Of a stretch of 64,000 nucleotides of DNA, positions 13,046-24,167 are shown piece by piece. The first letter of the stretch is position 1; the number at the start of each line of letters is the position of its first letter. This DNA comes from an uncultured Methylophilaceae bacterium (GTDB lineage: Bacteria > Pseudomonadota > Gammaproteobacteria > Burkholderiales > Methylophilaceae), in NCBI GenBank assembly GCA_905182075.1, contig CAJIZS010000001.1, positions 124,001 to 188,000 on the forward strand, given 5' to 3'. The notes beneath the pieces are model-generated. The model was not told the DNA's origin. It saw nothing but the letters and a program-made list of their open reading frames with translations, and did not search any database. The position numbers and the translations under genes are program-made.

Positions 13046-14906
13046 TTATCTTTTCTTTAATTGATTGATATCTCTAACAGCACCATTAGATGCGCTAGTG
13101 GTCATCATTGCATAGGCTTTTAATGCATCTGTTACTCGTCGCTCCCTAGGTTTTGGATGCCAAGGATTTTTACTATTGTTCATTTCTTCTCTTCTTAGTA
13201 ATAAATCTTCATTTGTTATTTTTAAATTAATTTTTCTATTAGGAATATCTATGTCTATATGATCTCCTTCTCTCGATAAAGCAATTCCTCCACCCTCCGC
13301 AGATTCTGGGGATGCATGACCTATACATAAACCTGATGTACCTCCAGAGAAGCGTCCATCTGTTAATAAAGCACAAGACTTACCTAATCCTTTTGATTTT
13401 AAATATGCAGTTGGGTATAACATTTCTTGCATACCAGGGCCACCTTTTGGGCCTTCATAGATTATAACTACAATATCTCCAGGGATTATTTTATCTCCTA
13501 ATATTGCCTCGCAAGCTGTATCTTGAGATTCAAATAATCTAACCCGGCCAGAGAATTTTAATATATCTTCATCAACTCCAGCCGTCTTAACAATACAACC
13601 ATCTTCTGCAATATTTCCATAAAGAACAGCTAGTCCTCCATCTTTACTGTATGCATGAGCAATATCTCTTATACAACCATTATCTCTATCGTCATCTAGA
13701 GACGGCCATACTTTTGCTTGACTAAAAGCTTCTGTTGTCGGTATTCCACCTGGCGCAGCAAGATAAAATTCTTTCACTACATCTTCTTTAGTTGAAATAA
13801 TGTCCCAATGATCAATTGCCTCACCAAGAGTTTTCGAGTGAACTGTATAAGCATCTTCATGCAATAGTTTTCCTCTTTTAAGTTCGCCCAGAATTCCATA
13901 AACACCTCCAGCTCTATGAACATCTTCCATATGATATTTTTGTGACGCAGGTGCAACCTTTGCTAGGTAAGGTACTTTTCTTGATATTTTATCAATATCT
14001 GACATCGTAAAATCAACCTCTAGCTTCCTTAGCAGCAGCTAATAAATGTAAAACTGTATTTGTTGATCCTCCCATGGATACATCTAGAGCCATTGCATTC
14101 TCAAATGCTTTTTTTGTAGCAATATTTCTAGGCAAAACAGTTTCATCATTTCCCTCGTAATAGCGCTTAGTAATATCTACAATTTTCGCACCTGCATTTA
14201 AAAATAATGATTTTCTAGCGGTATGAGTAGCTAAAGTACTTCCGTTTCCTGGAAGGCTTAAACCAAGAACTTCCGTTAAACAATTCATTGAATTTGCAGT
14301 AAACATTCCTGAACAAGAACCACAGGTTGGGCAAGCTGATACTTCCATTTTTTTTAGATTATCTTCTGAAACACTTAAATCTCCGGCAGCAATCATCGGA
14401 GAAACTAAATCAATTTTTTCAATTTTTCCTCCGTTCTCTTCCCAATCGACTTTGCCAGCTTCCATAGGTCCACCCGACACAAAAATCACAGGTATATTAA
14501 TTCTCATAGCTGCCATAAGCATGCCTGGTGTTATTTTGTCACAATTTGATATACAAACCATTGCATCTGCCCAATGAGCATTAACCATATATTCAACACT
14601 GTCTGCAATCAAATCTCTGCTGGGAAGGCTATAAAGCATTCCATCATGTCCCATAGCTATTCCATCATCTACCGCAATAGTATTAAATTCTTTCGCAACT
14701 CCACCATTTTTTTCAATCTCGCGCGCAACTAACTGTCCCATATCCTTTAAGTGGACATGGCCAGGTACAAATTGAGTAAAAGAGTTCACCACTGCGATCA
14801 TTGGCTTATCGAAGTCGCCATCTTTCATCCCTGTAGCTCGCCAAAGTGCCCTAGCACCTGCTTGATTTCTTCCATGAGTCGTTGTTCTAGATCTATATTC
14901 TGGCAT
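13046..14906 (-). CDS. ilvD: Dihydroxy-acid dehydratase, frameshifted once
   Basis: Fe-S dehydratase of branched-chain amino-acid synthesis. It starts [20 protein letters not shown]. The cluster-binding cysteines are in [10 protein letters not shown] and [12 protein letters not shown]; the C-terminal half has [13 protein letters not shown] and [13 protein letters not shown]. One indel near 14010 splits it into parts of 297 and 319 residues; together they match the long (616-residue) E. coli-type enzyme. Six bp separate it from the mutarotase downstream. It diverges from lgt, with 56 bp between the starts. Confidence 0.96.
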
Positions 14907-14962
14907 TGCAATTCCAAATGATTAATTTAATAATTAGAATTTTACACTTATAATTAAAAATA

Positions 14963-15744
14963 ATGCTTATTCATCCACAATTAGACCCTATTGCTCTTCA
15001 AATTGGCCCTTTAAAGCTCCATTGGTATGGCTTAATGTACTTTTTTGCTTTTTTATCTTTTATTTATTTAGGTAAAAAACAATTAAAAAAAATATGGTGG
15101 AGTGACATAAATGCAAAAATTCTTGATGAACTTGTTTTTATGGTGCTTTAGGAGTAATTATAGGAGGGAGACTTGGTTATGTTGTGTTTTACCAACCTAA
15201 TTATTACCTATCAAATTTAGATCAAATTTTCGCTTTTTGGCAAGGAGGAATGTCTTTTCATGGTGGATTTTTAGGTGTCCTAATAAGTCTTATTTTTGTT
15301 ACAAGAAAATATCAATATCTCGATGGTTAAGTCTAACAGATTTTATTGCTCCATTAGTTCCTTTAGGTTTAGGTTTTGGAAGAATTGGAAATTTTATTAA
15401 TCAAGAATTATGGGGTAGGCCTACAGATTTAGCCTTGGGGAATGGTTTTCCCTATTGTCGATAAAATAGCAAGGCATCCCTCCCAGCTTTACCAAGCTCT
15501 ATTTGAAGGTTTATTTTTATTCTTAATACTCTACTTATATTCAAATAAGAAAAGGGCAACCGGAAGTATTTCAGCATTATTTTTAATTTTTTATGGTTTA
15601 TTTAGATTTCTAGTTGAATTTACTCGTGAGCCAGATAGTTTTTTAGGTCTTTTTTATCTAAACCTATCTATGGGTCAATGGCTTACTATCCCAATGATTG
15701 GCATTGGAATTGGAATGTTTTTTGTAACAAAAAATAAAGTGTAG
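14963..15744 (+). CDS. lgt: Prolipoprotein diacylglyceryl transferase, frameshifted
   Basis: Inner-membrane enzyme that transfers diacylglycerol to the lipobox cysteine of prolipoproteins. It starts [26 protein letters not shown]. Seen: [23 protein letters not shown] with the essential histidine, and the Lgt signature [13 protein letters not shown]. Several hydrophobic helices follow, then [13 protein letters not shown] and FTREPD. Frameshifts lie near 15145, 15310 and 15440; the repaired length is about 260 residues. Its stop codon directly abuts that of the convergent ybdD gene. Confidence 0.94.
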
Positions 15745-15927
15745 TTAACAACATCGATTTATCTTATTCCATTTTTCCTGGAGCTGTTGGCAATAAAAAT
15801 CTTTTCTACTTAACGGCTTCTTATTGGAATGGTCCTTGCATGCTATGAAATTATTCAAATAAACCTCATAAGCGTCATCTCCACTTAAAGTTCTTATAAA
15901 CTTCCATATATTTTTAAGTATACTCAA
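15745..15927 (-). CDS. YbdD/YjiX-family small protein (DUF466)
   Basis: 60 residues, intact. It has the expected WKFIRTLSGDDAYEVYL motif and a basic, cysteine-containing C-terminus. These small proteins are encoded right after CstA-type transporters. Its ATG overlaps the cstA stop by four bases, so it is translationally coupled. In E. coli the pair BtsT-YjiX acts in pyruvate uptake; the small protein's own role is unclear. Confidence 0.8.
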   Translation of the reverse strand: MSILKNIWKFIRTLSGDDAYEVYLNNFIACKDHSNKKPLSRKDFYCQQLQEKWNKINRCC

Positions 15928-17944
15928 TTTGCTAATCCAGACTGTTTGTATTTTTTATTTAATAATAGTTTTAAAACATCAAAAATAACCAGCCATAAAA
16001 CTATCGTTAAAATTGCTGTAATCACAGCATCAAACCTAAGATTAAATATTAGTTGATTCATTATGTTTATTTTTTCTTCTGATATTATTCCTGAATTTAC
16101 TTTTTCAGTCATGGCATTTGCACCTGCTAAAAACCCTACCCTTACATCCTCACTAAAAATTTTTTGAAAAGCAGCAGTTGAAGTAATAATTGCTAGCCAA
16201 GCTAATGGCATTCCAGTAATCCATGCGAACTTAACTCTACCAGTTCGTATCAAAATCGCGGTCCCAACACTTAATGCAATTGCGGCCAGTATTTGATTGG
16301 AAATTCCAAATAGTGGCCATAAAATATTTACACCACCGTTAGGATCGATAACCCCTATATATAAAAAATATCCCCAACATGCAACCACAATTGCGCTCGT
16401 TAAAACTGTAGAAGGAAGCCATGAAGTTCTTCCTAATTTTGGATGAATGTTTCCTAAAATATCTTGCAACATAAACCTTCCTACTCTTGTACCTGCATCT
16501 AATGTAGTTAAAATAAAAACTGCTTCAAACATAATTGCAAAGTGGTACCACATCGCTAAAAGATTTTTTCCAAATGCATTTGCAAAAATACTTGCCATAC
16601 CTACTGCTAATGAAGGTGCTCCACCTGTTCTAGCAAAAAGGGTAGTCTCTCCAACATCTTTAGCAAGCTGCTCCATTTGATCTTGGGTCACAGGAAAGCC
16701 CCATGAGTTAATAGTTTGAATAACCATTGAAGGGTCGGATCCAACAATTCCAACAGGACTATTAATTGCAAAGAAAACGCCAGGCTCTAAAACGCAGGCT
16801 GCAACCATTGCCATAATTGCCACAAAAGATTCAAGGAGCATTCCTCCATAACCAATCATAGGAATATACTTCTCATTATCAATTAGCTTGGGTGTTGTTC
16901 CAGATGAAATTAATGCATGAAAGCCTGAAATTGCCCCACAAGCTATCGTAATAAAAACAAATGGAAACAAGCTACCTCCAAAAATTGGCCCTGATCCGTC
17001 AGCAAAATTAGTTATAGCTGGCATTTTTATATCTGGTTGTAAAATTGCAATTCTTTCAATTGAAAAATAATAGTGCCCAACTTAACGAAAGTTGATAAAT
17101 AGTCTCGTGGGGCTAATAGCATCCATACTGGTAAGACTGCAGCAGAAAATCCATAAATAATAATAGACCATGCTAAAAACAAACCACCATGATCAAAATA
17201 AACCCTCAATGTTTCAGATTTATCAATCTCGCCCCCAATATAAACTGCAAATAATAAAAGGGTTACGCCAATAGCAGTTGCCTCTAGCACTCTCCCAGGC
17301 CTTATAAAACGCATATAAAATCCAATAAACATTGCAATCGGAATAGTTGCTGCTACTGTTGATGTAGCCCATGGGCTATGTTTCATTGCATTAACAACCA
17401 CGAGACCTAAAACAGATATTAATATAATCATAATTACAAAAGTAGCTATCAAAGAAGCTGTCCCTGCAAGGTGGCCTAGTTCTTCTTTCGCCATTTGGCC
17501 TAAAGTTTTACCATTCCTTCTGACAGAAAAAATAAAATGAGTCATATCTTGAACTGCACCACCCAATACAGCACCAACTAAAATCCATATTGTTCCAGGT
17601 AGATAACCAAATTGAGCCGCAAGTGTGGGTCCAACTAAAGGTCCTGGGCCTGCGATTGCCGCAAAATGAGTTCCAAATACAATCCATTTGTTAGTTGGAA
17701 TAAAGTCCCGCCCATTATTGTTTTTTACGGCAGGAGTTTCTCTAAACTCATCCAGAACTAATACTTTTGCCGCAATCCATGCACCGTAGAACCTGTATGC
17801 AACAAGATAAATACATACAGCAGCTGTAATAAACCATAATGCATTAATAGATTCATCACGACTAAGTGCTATTGTAGAAAAAGCAACCGCACCTAAAATA
17901 GATAAAAATATCCAAATTATTTTTGTTTTAATTAAATTAAGCAT
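15924..17944 (-). CDS. cstA: CstA-family transporter (pyruvate/peptide), frameshifted
   Basis: Large inner-membrane carbon-starvation transporter. The N-terminal half has FIPTNKWIVFGTHFAAIAGPGPLVGP, then GAVQDMTHFIFSVRRNGKTL. After one indel near 17030 the C-terminal half runs through ISGFHALISSGTTPKLI, FEAVFILTTLDAGTRVGRFM and WPLFGISNQILAAIAL. About 672 residues when joined, within the CstA range. The family was first described for peptides; characterised E. coli members transport pyruvate. In a methylotroph-like organism pyruvate scavenging is plausible but inferred. Confidence 0.92.
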
Positions 17945-17961
17945 AAATTAGAAATATATTC

Positions 17962-18626
17962 TCATATTAATTTTTTAGAGTCTTTTGGAACGAACTGAGC
18001 AATATTATCAACTATTCTTTGAGTTGACCATAGTACAGATATAGAATCTAAAATATCATCATCTGACCTTTTATTAATCAATGCAGACACTTTATTTTGA
18101 TCGCCTATATCATCAAGCAATCTTTCTTTAACTTGATACGTATTTTTCTACCAAGATCAGTTTTCTTGCTTAACTCTATTACCTTCATATTATTCATAGC
18201 CATAAAACTTAGTTCTGGATGAATCTCGTATATAGAAGGCTTGGTAATTAATTTATTTTTAAAAAATTTCTGAGCTTCTTTAATTTTAGGAAATAAATTC
18301 CATGATTGCTTTGAAATACGATTTCCACATTCTTTAAAATTTATTTCACAAGCATGAATATAACTTTCACATCTTAAAGCATTGATAGTTGGTGGTGAAA
18401 AAATAGTACAAGATCTTTTTTTTAGTAAAAATCTTGCTTCAACTTCAGCCGGTCTTTTTCCGGTTGGGGATAATTCCAACGGCATATCTATACCAACATG
18501 GGTTAAGTTAAGATCTTTTAAATAGCTATCTTTTAAATTCTTGATTACATGAAAACTTAATGATTGATCATCTAGGTTTCTAGATTTTATGAAAAACTTC
18601 CTAAGCCTTATGCTATTGCTGTTCAA
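17962..18626 (-). CDS. DUF429 family protein, N-terminus lost
   Basis: Conserved points of DUF429: THVGIDMPLELSPTGKRPAE, then RSCTIFSPPTI, SKQSWNLFPKI and IYEIHPELSFMAM. An indel near 18120 hides the last 50 residues, which continue in another frame to a stop at 17962. The expected start, a V-D-G-C-x-x-G-W type motif, is absent: upstream of about 18605 no frame matches the family, so a junction or deletion lies there. The fold is thought to resemble RNase H, but no function is established. Confidence 0.7.
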
Positions 18627-18685
18627 GAATGGTTAGATAATAAGATTTACTTTAGAGATCCTGAATCTGAAAGTGAGCAATAAAC
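18595..18685 (+). other. Unidentified 30-codon reading frame before coaBC
   Basis: On the plus strand the segment reads EKLPKPYAIAVQEWLDNKIY and ends FRDPESESEQ with a stop 9 bp before the coaBC ATG. It looks like the C-terminus of a real protein, but I do not recognise it. It has no start and overlaps the broken N-terminus of the DUF429 gene, so it probably belongs to another misjoined block. Confidence 0.35.
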
Positions 18686-18694
18686 ACCAATTAT

Positions 18695-19905
18695 ATGAGT
18701 GTTTTAGCTCAGAAAAATATTTTATTAGGAATTTCAGGGGGTATTGCTGCTTATAAAATACCTTTATTAATAAGACAACTTATTAAACTTGATTGTAAAG
18801 TTAAGGTAGTGATGACCTAAATCTGCAATAGAATTTATTAGCCCGCTCACTTTACAAGCTTTGTCAGGAAAGCCTGTACTTGAGAATATGTGGGAGCCTT
18901 CCAAAGGTAATGGGATGCAGCATATTAATCAATCTAGAGCATCTGATCTTATTGTTATTGCACCCGCATCTGCAAATACAATTGCCAAAATTTGTCATGG
19001 CAAAGCAGATGACCTTCTTTCAACAGTTATACTTGCAACAAAAGCAATCATAATGATTGCTCCATCAATGAATAAAAAAATGTGGGAGAACCCGGCTACT
19101 AGACGTAATATTTCTTTAATCATTAAAGATGGTATTACTATTTCAGGGCCAGATAATGGTGAGCAAGCATGTGGGGAAGAAGGAATGGGAAGATTAGTTA
19201 GTCAAAGTATCTTATTACTTGATATTAAAAAAAAATTAACCCCCCAACTTCTAGAATAAAAATATTCTTATTTCTTGCGGCGGAACTGTCGAAAAGATAG
19301 ACGATGCTCGAGCAATTACTAACCTTAGCTCGGGTAAGATGGGATTTAGTATTGCTGAATCAGCATACGCATATGGAGCTAGTGTAACTTTAGTGTGTGG
19401 TCGAACCGACGAAAAACCCCCTTCAGGAATAACATCTGTTTATGCGCCAAGTCATAAAACAATGAAACAAGTAATTTTAGAGAAAGCAAAAAAAAATGAT
19501 ATTTTTATAAGTGTTGCGGCAATTTCAGATTATCTACCTAAAACAATTGTGGGGAAAATGAAAAAAACAAATACTAGAGTTATCTTGGAGCTAGAGAAAA
19601 GTGACGACATATTATCTGAAGTTTCATTAAATTATGAAAATATTTTTTGTGTAGGCTTTTCAGCTGAAAGTGAAAAAATTATTAAAAACTCACAAGCTAA
19701 ACTAAAAAATAAAAAATTAGACATGATTGTTGCCAACTCAATCAAAGAATCTATGGGGAAAGAATCAGCAGAGATATATATAATTGACCACGAAGGGGTT
19801 ACGAATATAGCAAAGAAAAATAAAAAAGAACTTTCGCAGGATATATTAAAACATTTATACGAATTAATTAAAACTAAGGGGGCTATCCATGACTTTATCA
19901 ATTGA
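18695..19905 (+). CDS. coaBC: CoaBC bifunctional PPC synthetase/decarboxylase, frameshifted
   Basis: Makes phosphopantothenoylcysteine and decarboxylates it in coenzyme A synthesis. The CoaC flavoprotein domain starts [14 protein letters not shown] and has [27 protein letters not shown] and the substrate-clamp motif [12 protein letters not shown] with the essential cysteine. The CoaB domain has [31 protein letters not shown] and the IVANSIKES segment. Frameshifts lie near 18820 and 19255. The stop overlaps the start of dut by 17 bp, the common coaBC-dut arrangement. Confidence 0.94.
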
Positions 19906-20341
19906 TTACAAAATTCTTAACCCACTTATTAGTGAAAATTTACCAAAATATCAATCAGTTGGCTCTGCAGGATTAGATTTAAGAGCTTGCCTCGAGGACA
20001 TTAAATTAATAAGACCGGGTGAAACAATCTTGATACCAACGGGGGTATCTATATACATAAAAGATTCAAATTATGCTGCAATGATATTGCCACGTTCTGG
20101 CCTAGGGCATAAAAATGGGATTGTTTTAGGAAACTTAGTGGGGCTTATTGACTCCGATTATCAAGGTGAATTACTAATTTCATGCTGGAATAGAAGTAAA
20201 AAACCCTTTGAAATTAATCCTTTAGAAAGAATTGCACAACTTATAATCGTGCCAGTTATTCAAGCTGAATTCAATTTAGTTGATGATTACAGTAAAACCC
20301 AAAGAGGGGAAGATGGTTTTGGTAGCACTGGTAAAGCATAA
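19889..20341 (+). CDS. dut: dUTP diphosphatase
   Basis: 150 residues, intact; a trimeric dUTPase that lowers dUTP and supplies dUMP. All five family motifs are visible in order: AGLDLRA (1), [11 protein letters not shown] (2), [10 protein letters not shown] with the catalytic Asp region (3), ERIAQL (4) and [10 protein letters not shown] (5, closing over the base). It starts inside the last codons of coaBC. Confidence 0.97.
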   Translation: MTLSIDYKILNPLISENLPKYQSVGSAGLDLRACLEDIKLIRPGETILIPTGVSIYIKDSNYAAMILPRSGLGHKNGIVLGNLVGLIDSDYQGELLISCWNRSKKPFEINPLERIAQLIIVPVIQAEFNLVDDYSKTQRGEDGFGSTGKA

Positions 20342-20348
20342 AAAAGAC

Positions 20349-20377
20349 TTGAAAAGACAGTGGTTTATGTGGATAAT
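20349..20377 (+). promoter_or_regulatory. Sigma70 promoter for rpmB-rpmG
   Basis: TTGAAA (20349-20354) and GATAAT (20372-20377) are separated by exactly 17 bp, in the 77-bp gap between dut and rpmB. Predicted initiation near 20384 would leave a short leader of about 35 nt. Confidence 0.6.
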
Positions 20378-20418
20378 GGTCATCTTTTCTAAAAGAATAT
20401 TGAGTGAGAGGTATAGAT

Positions 20419-20655
20419 ATGACACGTGAATGTGAAGTAACAGGTAAAAGAACAACTACAGGTAATAATGTTTCACATGCAAACAACAGAACCCGTAGAA
20501 GGTTTATACCTAATCTACAAAATCGTAGAATCTGGGTTGAAAGTGAAAACCGCTTTATCTCAATGAGAATATCATGCGCAGCTCTAAGGACAATTGATAA
20601 ATTAGGGATTGATGCTGTGCTTACAAAAATGCGCGCTGAAGGCAAAAAAGTTTAA
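20419..20655 (+). CDS. rpmB: 50S ribosomal protein L28
   Basis: 78 residues, intact. [20 protein letters not shown] and the basic [12 protein letters not shown] stretch are standard L28. An ATG 15 bp further upstream is in frame, but the family starts at 20419. Only a single cysteine is seen near the N-terminus, so this is the zinc-free type. It is followed by rpmG, the usual pair. Confidence 0.95.
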   Translation: MTRECEVTGKRTTTGNNVSHANNRTRRRFIPNLQNRRIWVESENRFISMRISCAALRTIDKLGIDAVLTKMRAEGKKV

Positions 20656-20664
20656 GGAAAAATT

Positions 20665-20820
20665 ATGAGAGAAAAAATAAGACTAGTATCTCATCTGCTG
20701 GTACAGGTCACTTTTATACAACAACAAAAAATAAGAAAACGACAAAGTTTTATTGAAATTAAAAAATTTGATCCAGTAGTTAGAAAGCACGTTTTATATA
20801 AAGAAAATAAAATAAAATAA
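20665..20820 (+). CDS. rpmG: 50S ribosomal protein L33, frameshifted
   Basis: About 51 residues. MREKIRLVS, then SAGTGHFYTTTKNKKTT and IEIKKFDPVVRKHVLYKE are a standard proteobacterial L33. Two indels, near 20690 and 20745, put the three segments in different frames. It lacks zinc-binding cysteines. The start is 9 bp after rpmB. Confidence 0.92.
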   Translation: MREKIRLVSHLLVQVTFIQQQKIRKRQSFIEIKKFDPVVRKHVLYKENKIK

Positions 20821-20856
20821 CTTACTTTGTATAAAATAAAGGAGAGTTATATGTTT

Positions 20857-22110
20857 TTAAGAAACTTGCTTTTGGTTTATTACTTCGACAGTTCTTGTTG
20901 GAAACGGTATACCAATACCATTCTTTTGAAATTGATCCCAAATTGTTCTATACAGATCAGATTTAAGAGCTAAAGAACCATCTTCAGGGTCATTTATATA
21001 GATTGAAGCATGAAGGTTTATACCACTGCCACCAAATTCTTTTAAAAAAACTTGTGGCGCGGGATTATCAAGAACCCTAGATTCATTTTTAACAGCCGTT
21101 AAAATAATTTCAAAAGCTTTGTCTACTGAAGATGAATAACTAATCTGTATGTCTAGCGGAACTTTTGTTTTTCTATCAGAATAAGTATAGTTAATAATAT
21201 TTTCTGATATCCAAGATTCGTTAGGAATAACAACCTCAACTCCATCCAATCTTTTGAGAACAGTAAATCTTGATTTAATTAGAGAAACGCGTCCATAATG
21301 CTCACCTACCTCTAATATATCCCCAATCCGAACAGATTTATCAATCAAAATAATGAAGCCACAAATATAGTTACTAGCAATTTTTTGCATCCCAAAAGCT
21401 AAGCCTACCCCAAAAGCTCCACCAAATATTGTGAAGAATGTTAAATCAACGCCTACTGTATCGAGAGCTATGATAATTGCAAATACAAATAATGAAATTC
21501 TTAAAATTTTTCCAAACATAATTTTTTGATGTTGTATCAAGTTTAGAATTTTCTATTTTCATTAATCTATTTTCCAAGAATTGTGCTACCGTCATCGCAA
21601 TAAGAATTGCAACAATTACCCCAAAGTTGGTAGATAACTACTTGGTATTCTTAAACCACGCATAAGTTTATTATTGAAATATTTTAAGTCATCAATTACA
21701 CCGAATGCAAACCAAACAACTATTAGTGCAATTAAAGTTGCAATTGTATTCTCCATCGCTCTTACCCAGGGACCTGGTCTTAACAAATACCTAAATAATA
21801 TAATGGTTAGCCTAATAACAATTAAGGCTGCCAAAATAGTTAAGGTGATATATAAAAGCCTAGTTGGTTGCGAGCTATCTAAGAAATATTTAAGAAGAGA
21901 AATTATTCCTACCATGACTATAGGTCTAACAATTTTAAAGGTATCGCTTAAAAATAATGCCTTTTCTCCGACATCTTTTATGATATTTTTTCTAATTATT
22001 TTTTTAGGATCTGTAAAAACTTCAATAACAGCATTACAGCTAGTTGAATTAAAAATGGCCCACTTAGAAGTAACTCTAAACTAAAATTATTTTTTAAAAA
22101 TTCAAAATTT
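20857..22110 (-). CDS. mscS: MscS-family mechanosensitive channel, frameshifted
   Basis: Inner-membrane channel that opens under hypo-osmotic stress. An extended N-terminal membrane region (21616-21915 and upstream) precedes the pore helix GVGLAFGMQKIASNYICGF, which matches the Gly/Ala-rich TM3 of MscS. The cytoplasmic beta domain follows with VRIGDILEVGEHYGRV and VEVVIPNESWISENIINYTY. Frameshifts lie near 21545-21615 and 22040. The start cannot be fixed; it must lie near the mgtE stop. About 410 residues, longer than E. coli MscS (286). The stop converges with rpmG. Confidence 0.85.
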
Positions 22111-22122
22111 ATTATTTATAAT

Positions 22123-23613
22123 TTATATTAAAACCAATGTAGCAAGACCCAGGAATATAAAAAAACCTCCGCTATCTGTCATTGCTGTGATTAATACACT
22201 ACCATCTTATTCGTATTAAAATGATTAATGCAAGTGGGAAAAAAACATTGCAGATTATGGCTGAAAGAATTAAATTATGGCCATTCTTTTTATTTGCAGC
22301 AATTTTTACAAATTGATGAGTACGAAAGCGAATAACCCCAGAACACTTCCCCACAGTACACCGTTCAATAAAGCCACACTTATTTCTTTATATAATAAAA
22401 ATCTTAAATTACTAAATAGTATATTTCTTTGATTATTTATAATCAAAATCTAGTATTTCCAAGTCCACCTTTACCACCAATTCCTGCAACAATTGGCATT
22501 AAAGCTGCTAAAAACACTAGAGGGTAAAAGAAGCGCATTACTTTTTCCAATGACCCTTGATGCAATAAATGCTGTTATTAAATTTATTGCCAACCATGCC
22601 CATCGATTTTGTACTGATTTCCATATTGATGAAAACATATCCTCTTCTTCACGAAGTCCGGCCATTGATAACTTTTCACTTTCTGTCTCGTCTCTTATGT
22701 AGTCCATTACAGCGTCTACAGTTACCCTTCCAATTAATTTATTACTTGTATCAACTACAGGCGCAGTAACTAAATCATAACGCTCAAATGCGTTTGATGC
22801 CTCATGAGCAACGTCCTCTGGATTAAATAAGACAACATCTTTAGACATAATATTTCTGACATATGTCTTTGCCTGATTAACGATAAGCCTTTCTAGTGGC
22901 AAAACTCCCAAAATTAAACCATCTTTATCTACAACAAATAATTTATCCGTGTGATCAGGAAGTTTTCTAATTTTTCTTAGGTTGTTCAGGACTACTTCTA
23001 AAGTTATATCCTCTCTTATAGTAACGACATCAAAATCCATAATAGCGCCAACAGTTTCTTCCGGATACGATAAGGCTGACTCAAGCTTTTCCCTATTTTG
23101 AATGTCTAGATTTTCTAACAGATCCTGAAGGACATTTTTTGGAAGATCTGCAGCTATATCTGCAATTTCATCGGCATCTAAGTGCTCCGTTGCAGCAAGT
23201 AATTCAGTACTATCCATATCTGCAATTAATGTTTGCCTTACAGCATCAGATACCTCAATCAGAATATCCCCATCATTTTCGGTTTTAATTAAATCCCAAA
23301 CAGTTAACCTTGTCTCTATTGGTAGTGATTCTAGGATATCTGCAATGTCGGCAGGATGAAGTTCATTAAGAAGGTTTTGGAGTTTTTTTATATTTTTTTT
23401 GTCGACTAAATTTTTTATTAATCTTTGCTTAGGCAAATCCTGTTTTTCATTAACGTCATTAACTAGCTTATTATTGTCCAGTAGCTCATTGATTTGATCA
23501 ATAATTTCATTAAGGCTTTCTGATCTTTCTATATTTTTTTTCATTATTAAATTCACTAATTTTTTTACTTTATCAGCACTATTATATGTATTTATCGATG
23601 AGTAGCGGTCCAT
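22123..23613 (-). CDS. mgtE: MgtE-family magnesium transporter, frameshifted
   Basis: Mg2+ channel with an N-terminal superhelical domain (LNELHPADIADILESLP, LDADEIADIAADLP), two CBS domains (VGAIMDFDVVTIRED and VRNIMSKDVVLF, ending TVDAVMDYIRDE), a connecting helix and a membrane domain. In the membrane part the frame breaks repeatedly between 22200 and 22540. LMPIVAGIGG, FLLYKEISVALLNGVLWG and the end MTDSGGFFIFLGLATLVLI can still be read. An ATG at 23544 is an equally good start and gives about 473 residues, closer to the family. Confidence 0.9.
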
Positions 23614-23657
23614 ATCAATAAAAAACCGAATTTGAGTTATTATCTCATTCTAAAATT

Positions 23658-24143
23658 TTATTCTTTTTTAGCTGCTGCTGGCTTTTTAGCTGCTGCTGGC
23701 TTTTTAGCTGCTGCTGGCTTAGATTCAACAACTTCTGCTGGCTTAGATTCAACAACTTCTGCTGGCTTAGATTCAACAACTTCTGCTGGACGATCAACTA
23801 GCTCAACATAAGCCATTGGTGCATTATCACCTTTACGGGAACCACACTTAAGAACTCTTAAATAACCACCCTTACGTTTATTGTATCTAGGGCCAAGCTC
23901 ACCAAATAGTTTTACAACAACATCCCTATCTCTTAACCTATTAAAGGCAAGTCGCTTGTTATGAACAGTTGATTCTTTTGCTAAAGTAATTAGAGGTTCC
24001 GCATATTTCCTAAGTTCTTTAGCTTTTGGTAAAGTAGTCCTTATTACTTCATGCTTTATCAGAGAATTAGCCATATTTTTAAACATAGCTTTCCTATGAC
24101 TAGATGTTCTATTTAGTTTTCTATGTGCCTTTCCATGTCGCAT
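23658..24143 (-). CDS. rplQ: 50S ribosomal protein L17 with repetitive tail
   Basis: 161 residues, intact. The core [23 protein letters not shown] through VELVDR is a normal L17 of about 120 residues. It is followed by a low-complexity tail: several EVVESKPA repeats and then PAAAKK repeats ending in KKE. The tail DNA is a set of exact tandem repeats (listed separately). The same PAAAKK unit occurs at the end of L15. It is the last gene of the alpha operon. Confidence 0.94.
   Translation of the reverse strand: MRHGKAHRKLNRTSSHRKAMFKNMANSLIKHEVIRTTLPKAKELRKYAEPLITLAKESTVHNKRLAFNRLRDRDVVVKLFGELGPRYNKRKGGYLRVLKCGSRKGDNAPMAYVELVDRPAEVVESKPAEVVESKPAEVVESKPAAAKKPAAAKKPAAAKKE
23665..23790 (-). repeat. 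Tandem repeats coding the L17 tail
   Basis: Three exact copies of an 18-bp unit (23665-23718, coding the PAAAKK repeats) are followed by three copies of a 24-bp unit (23719-23790, coding EVVESKPA; only the last base differs). Exact repetition at the DNA level points to recent slippage. Confidence 0.9.
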
Positions 24144-24167
24144 TTTATTACTCCAAATTCTTTATTT

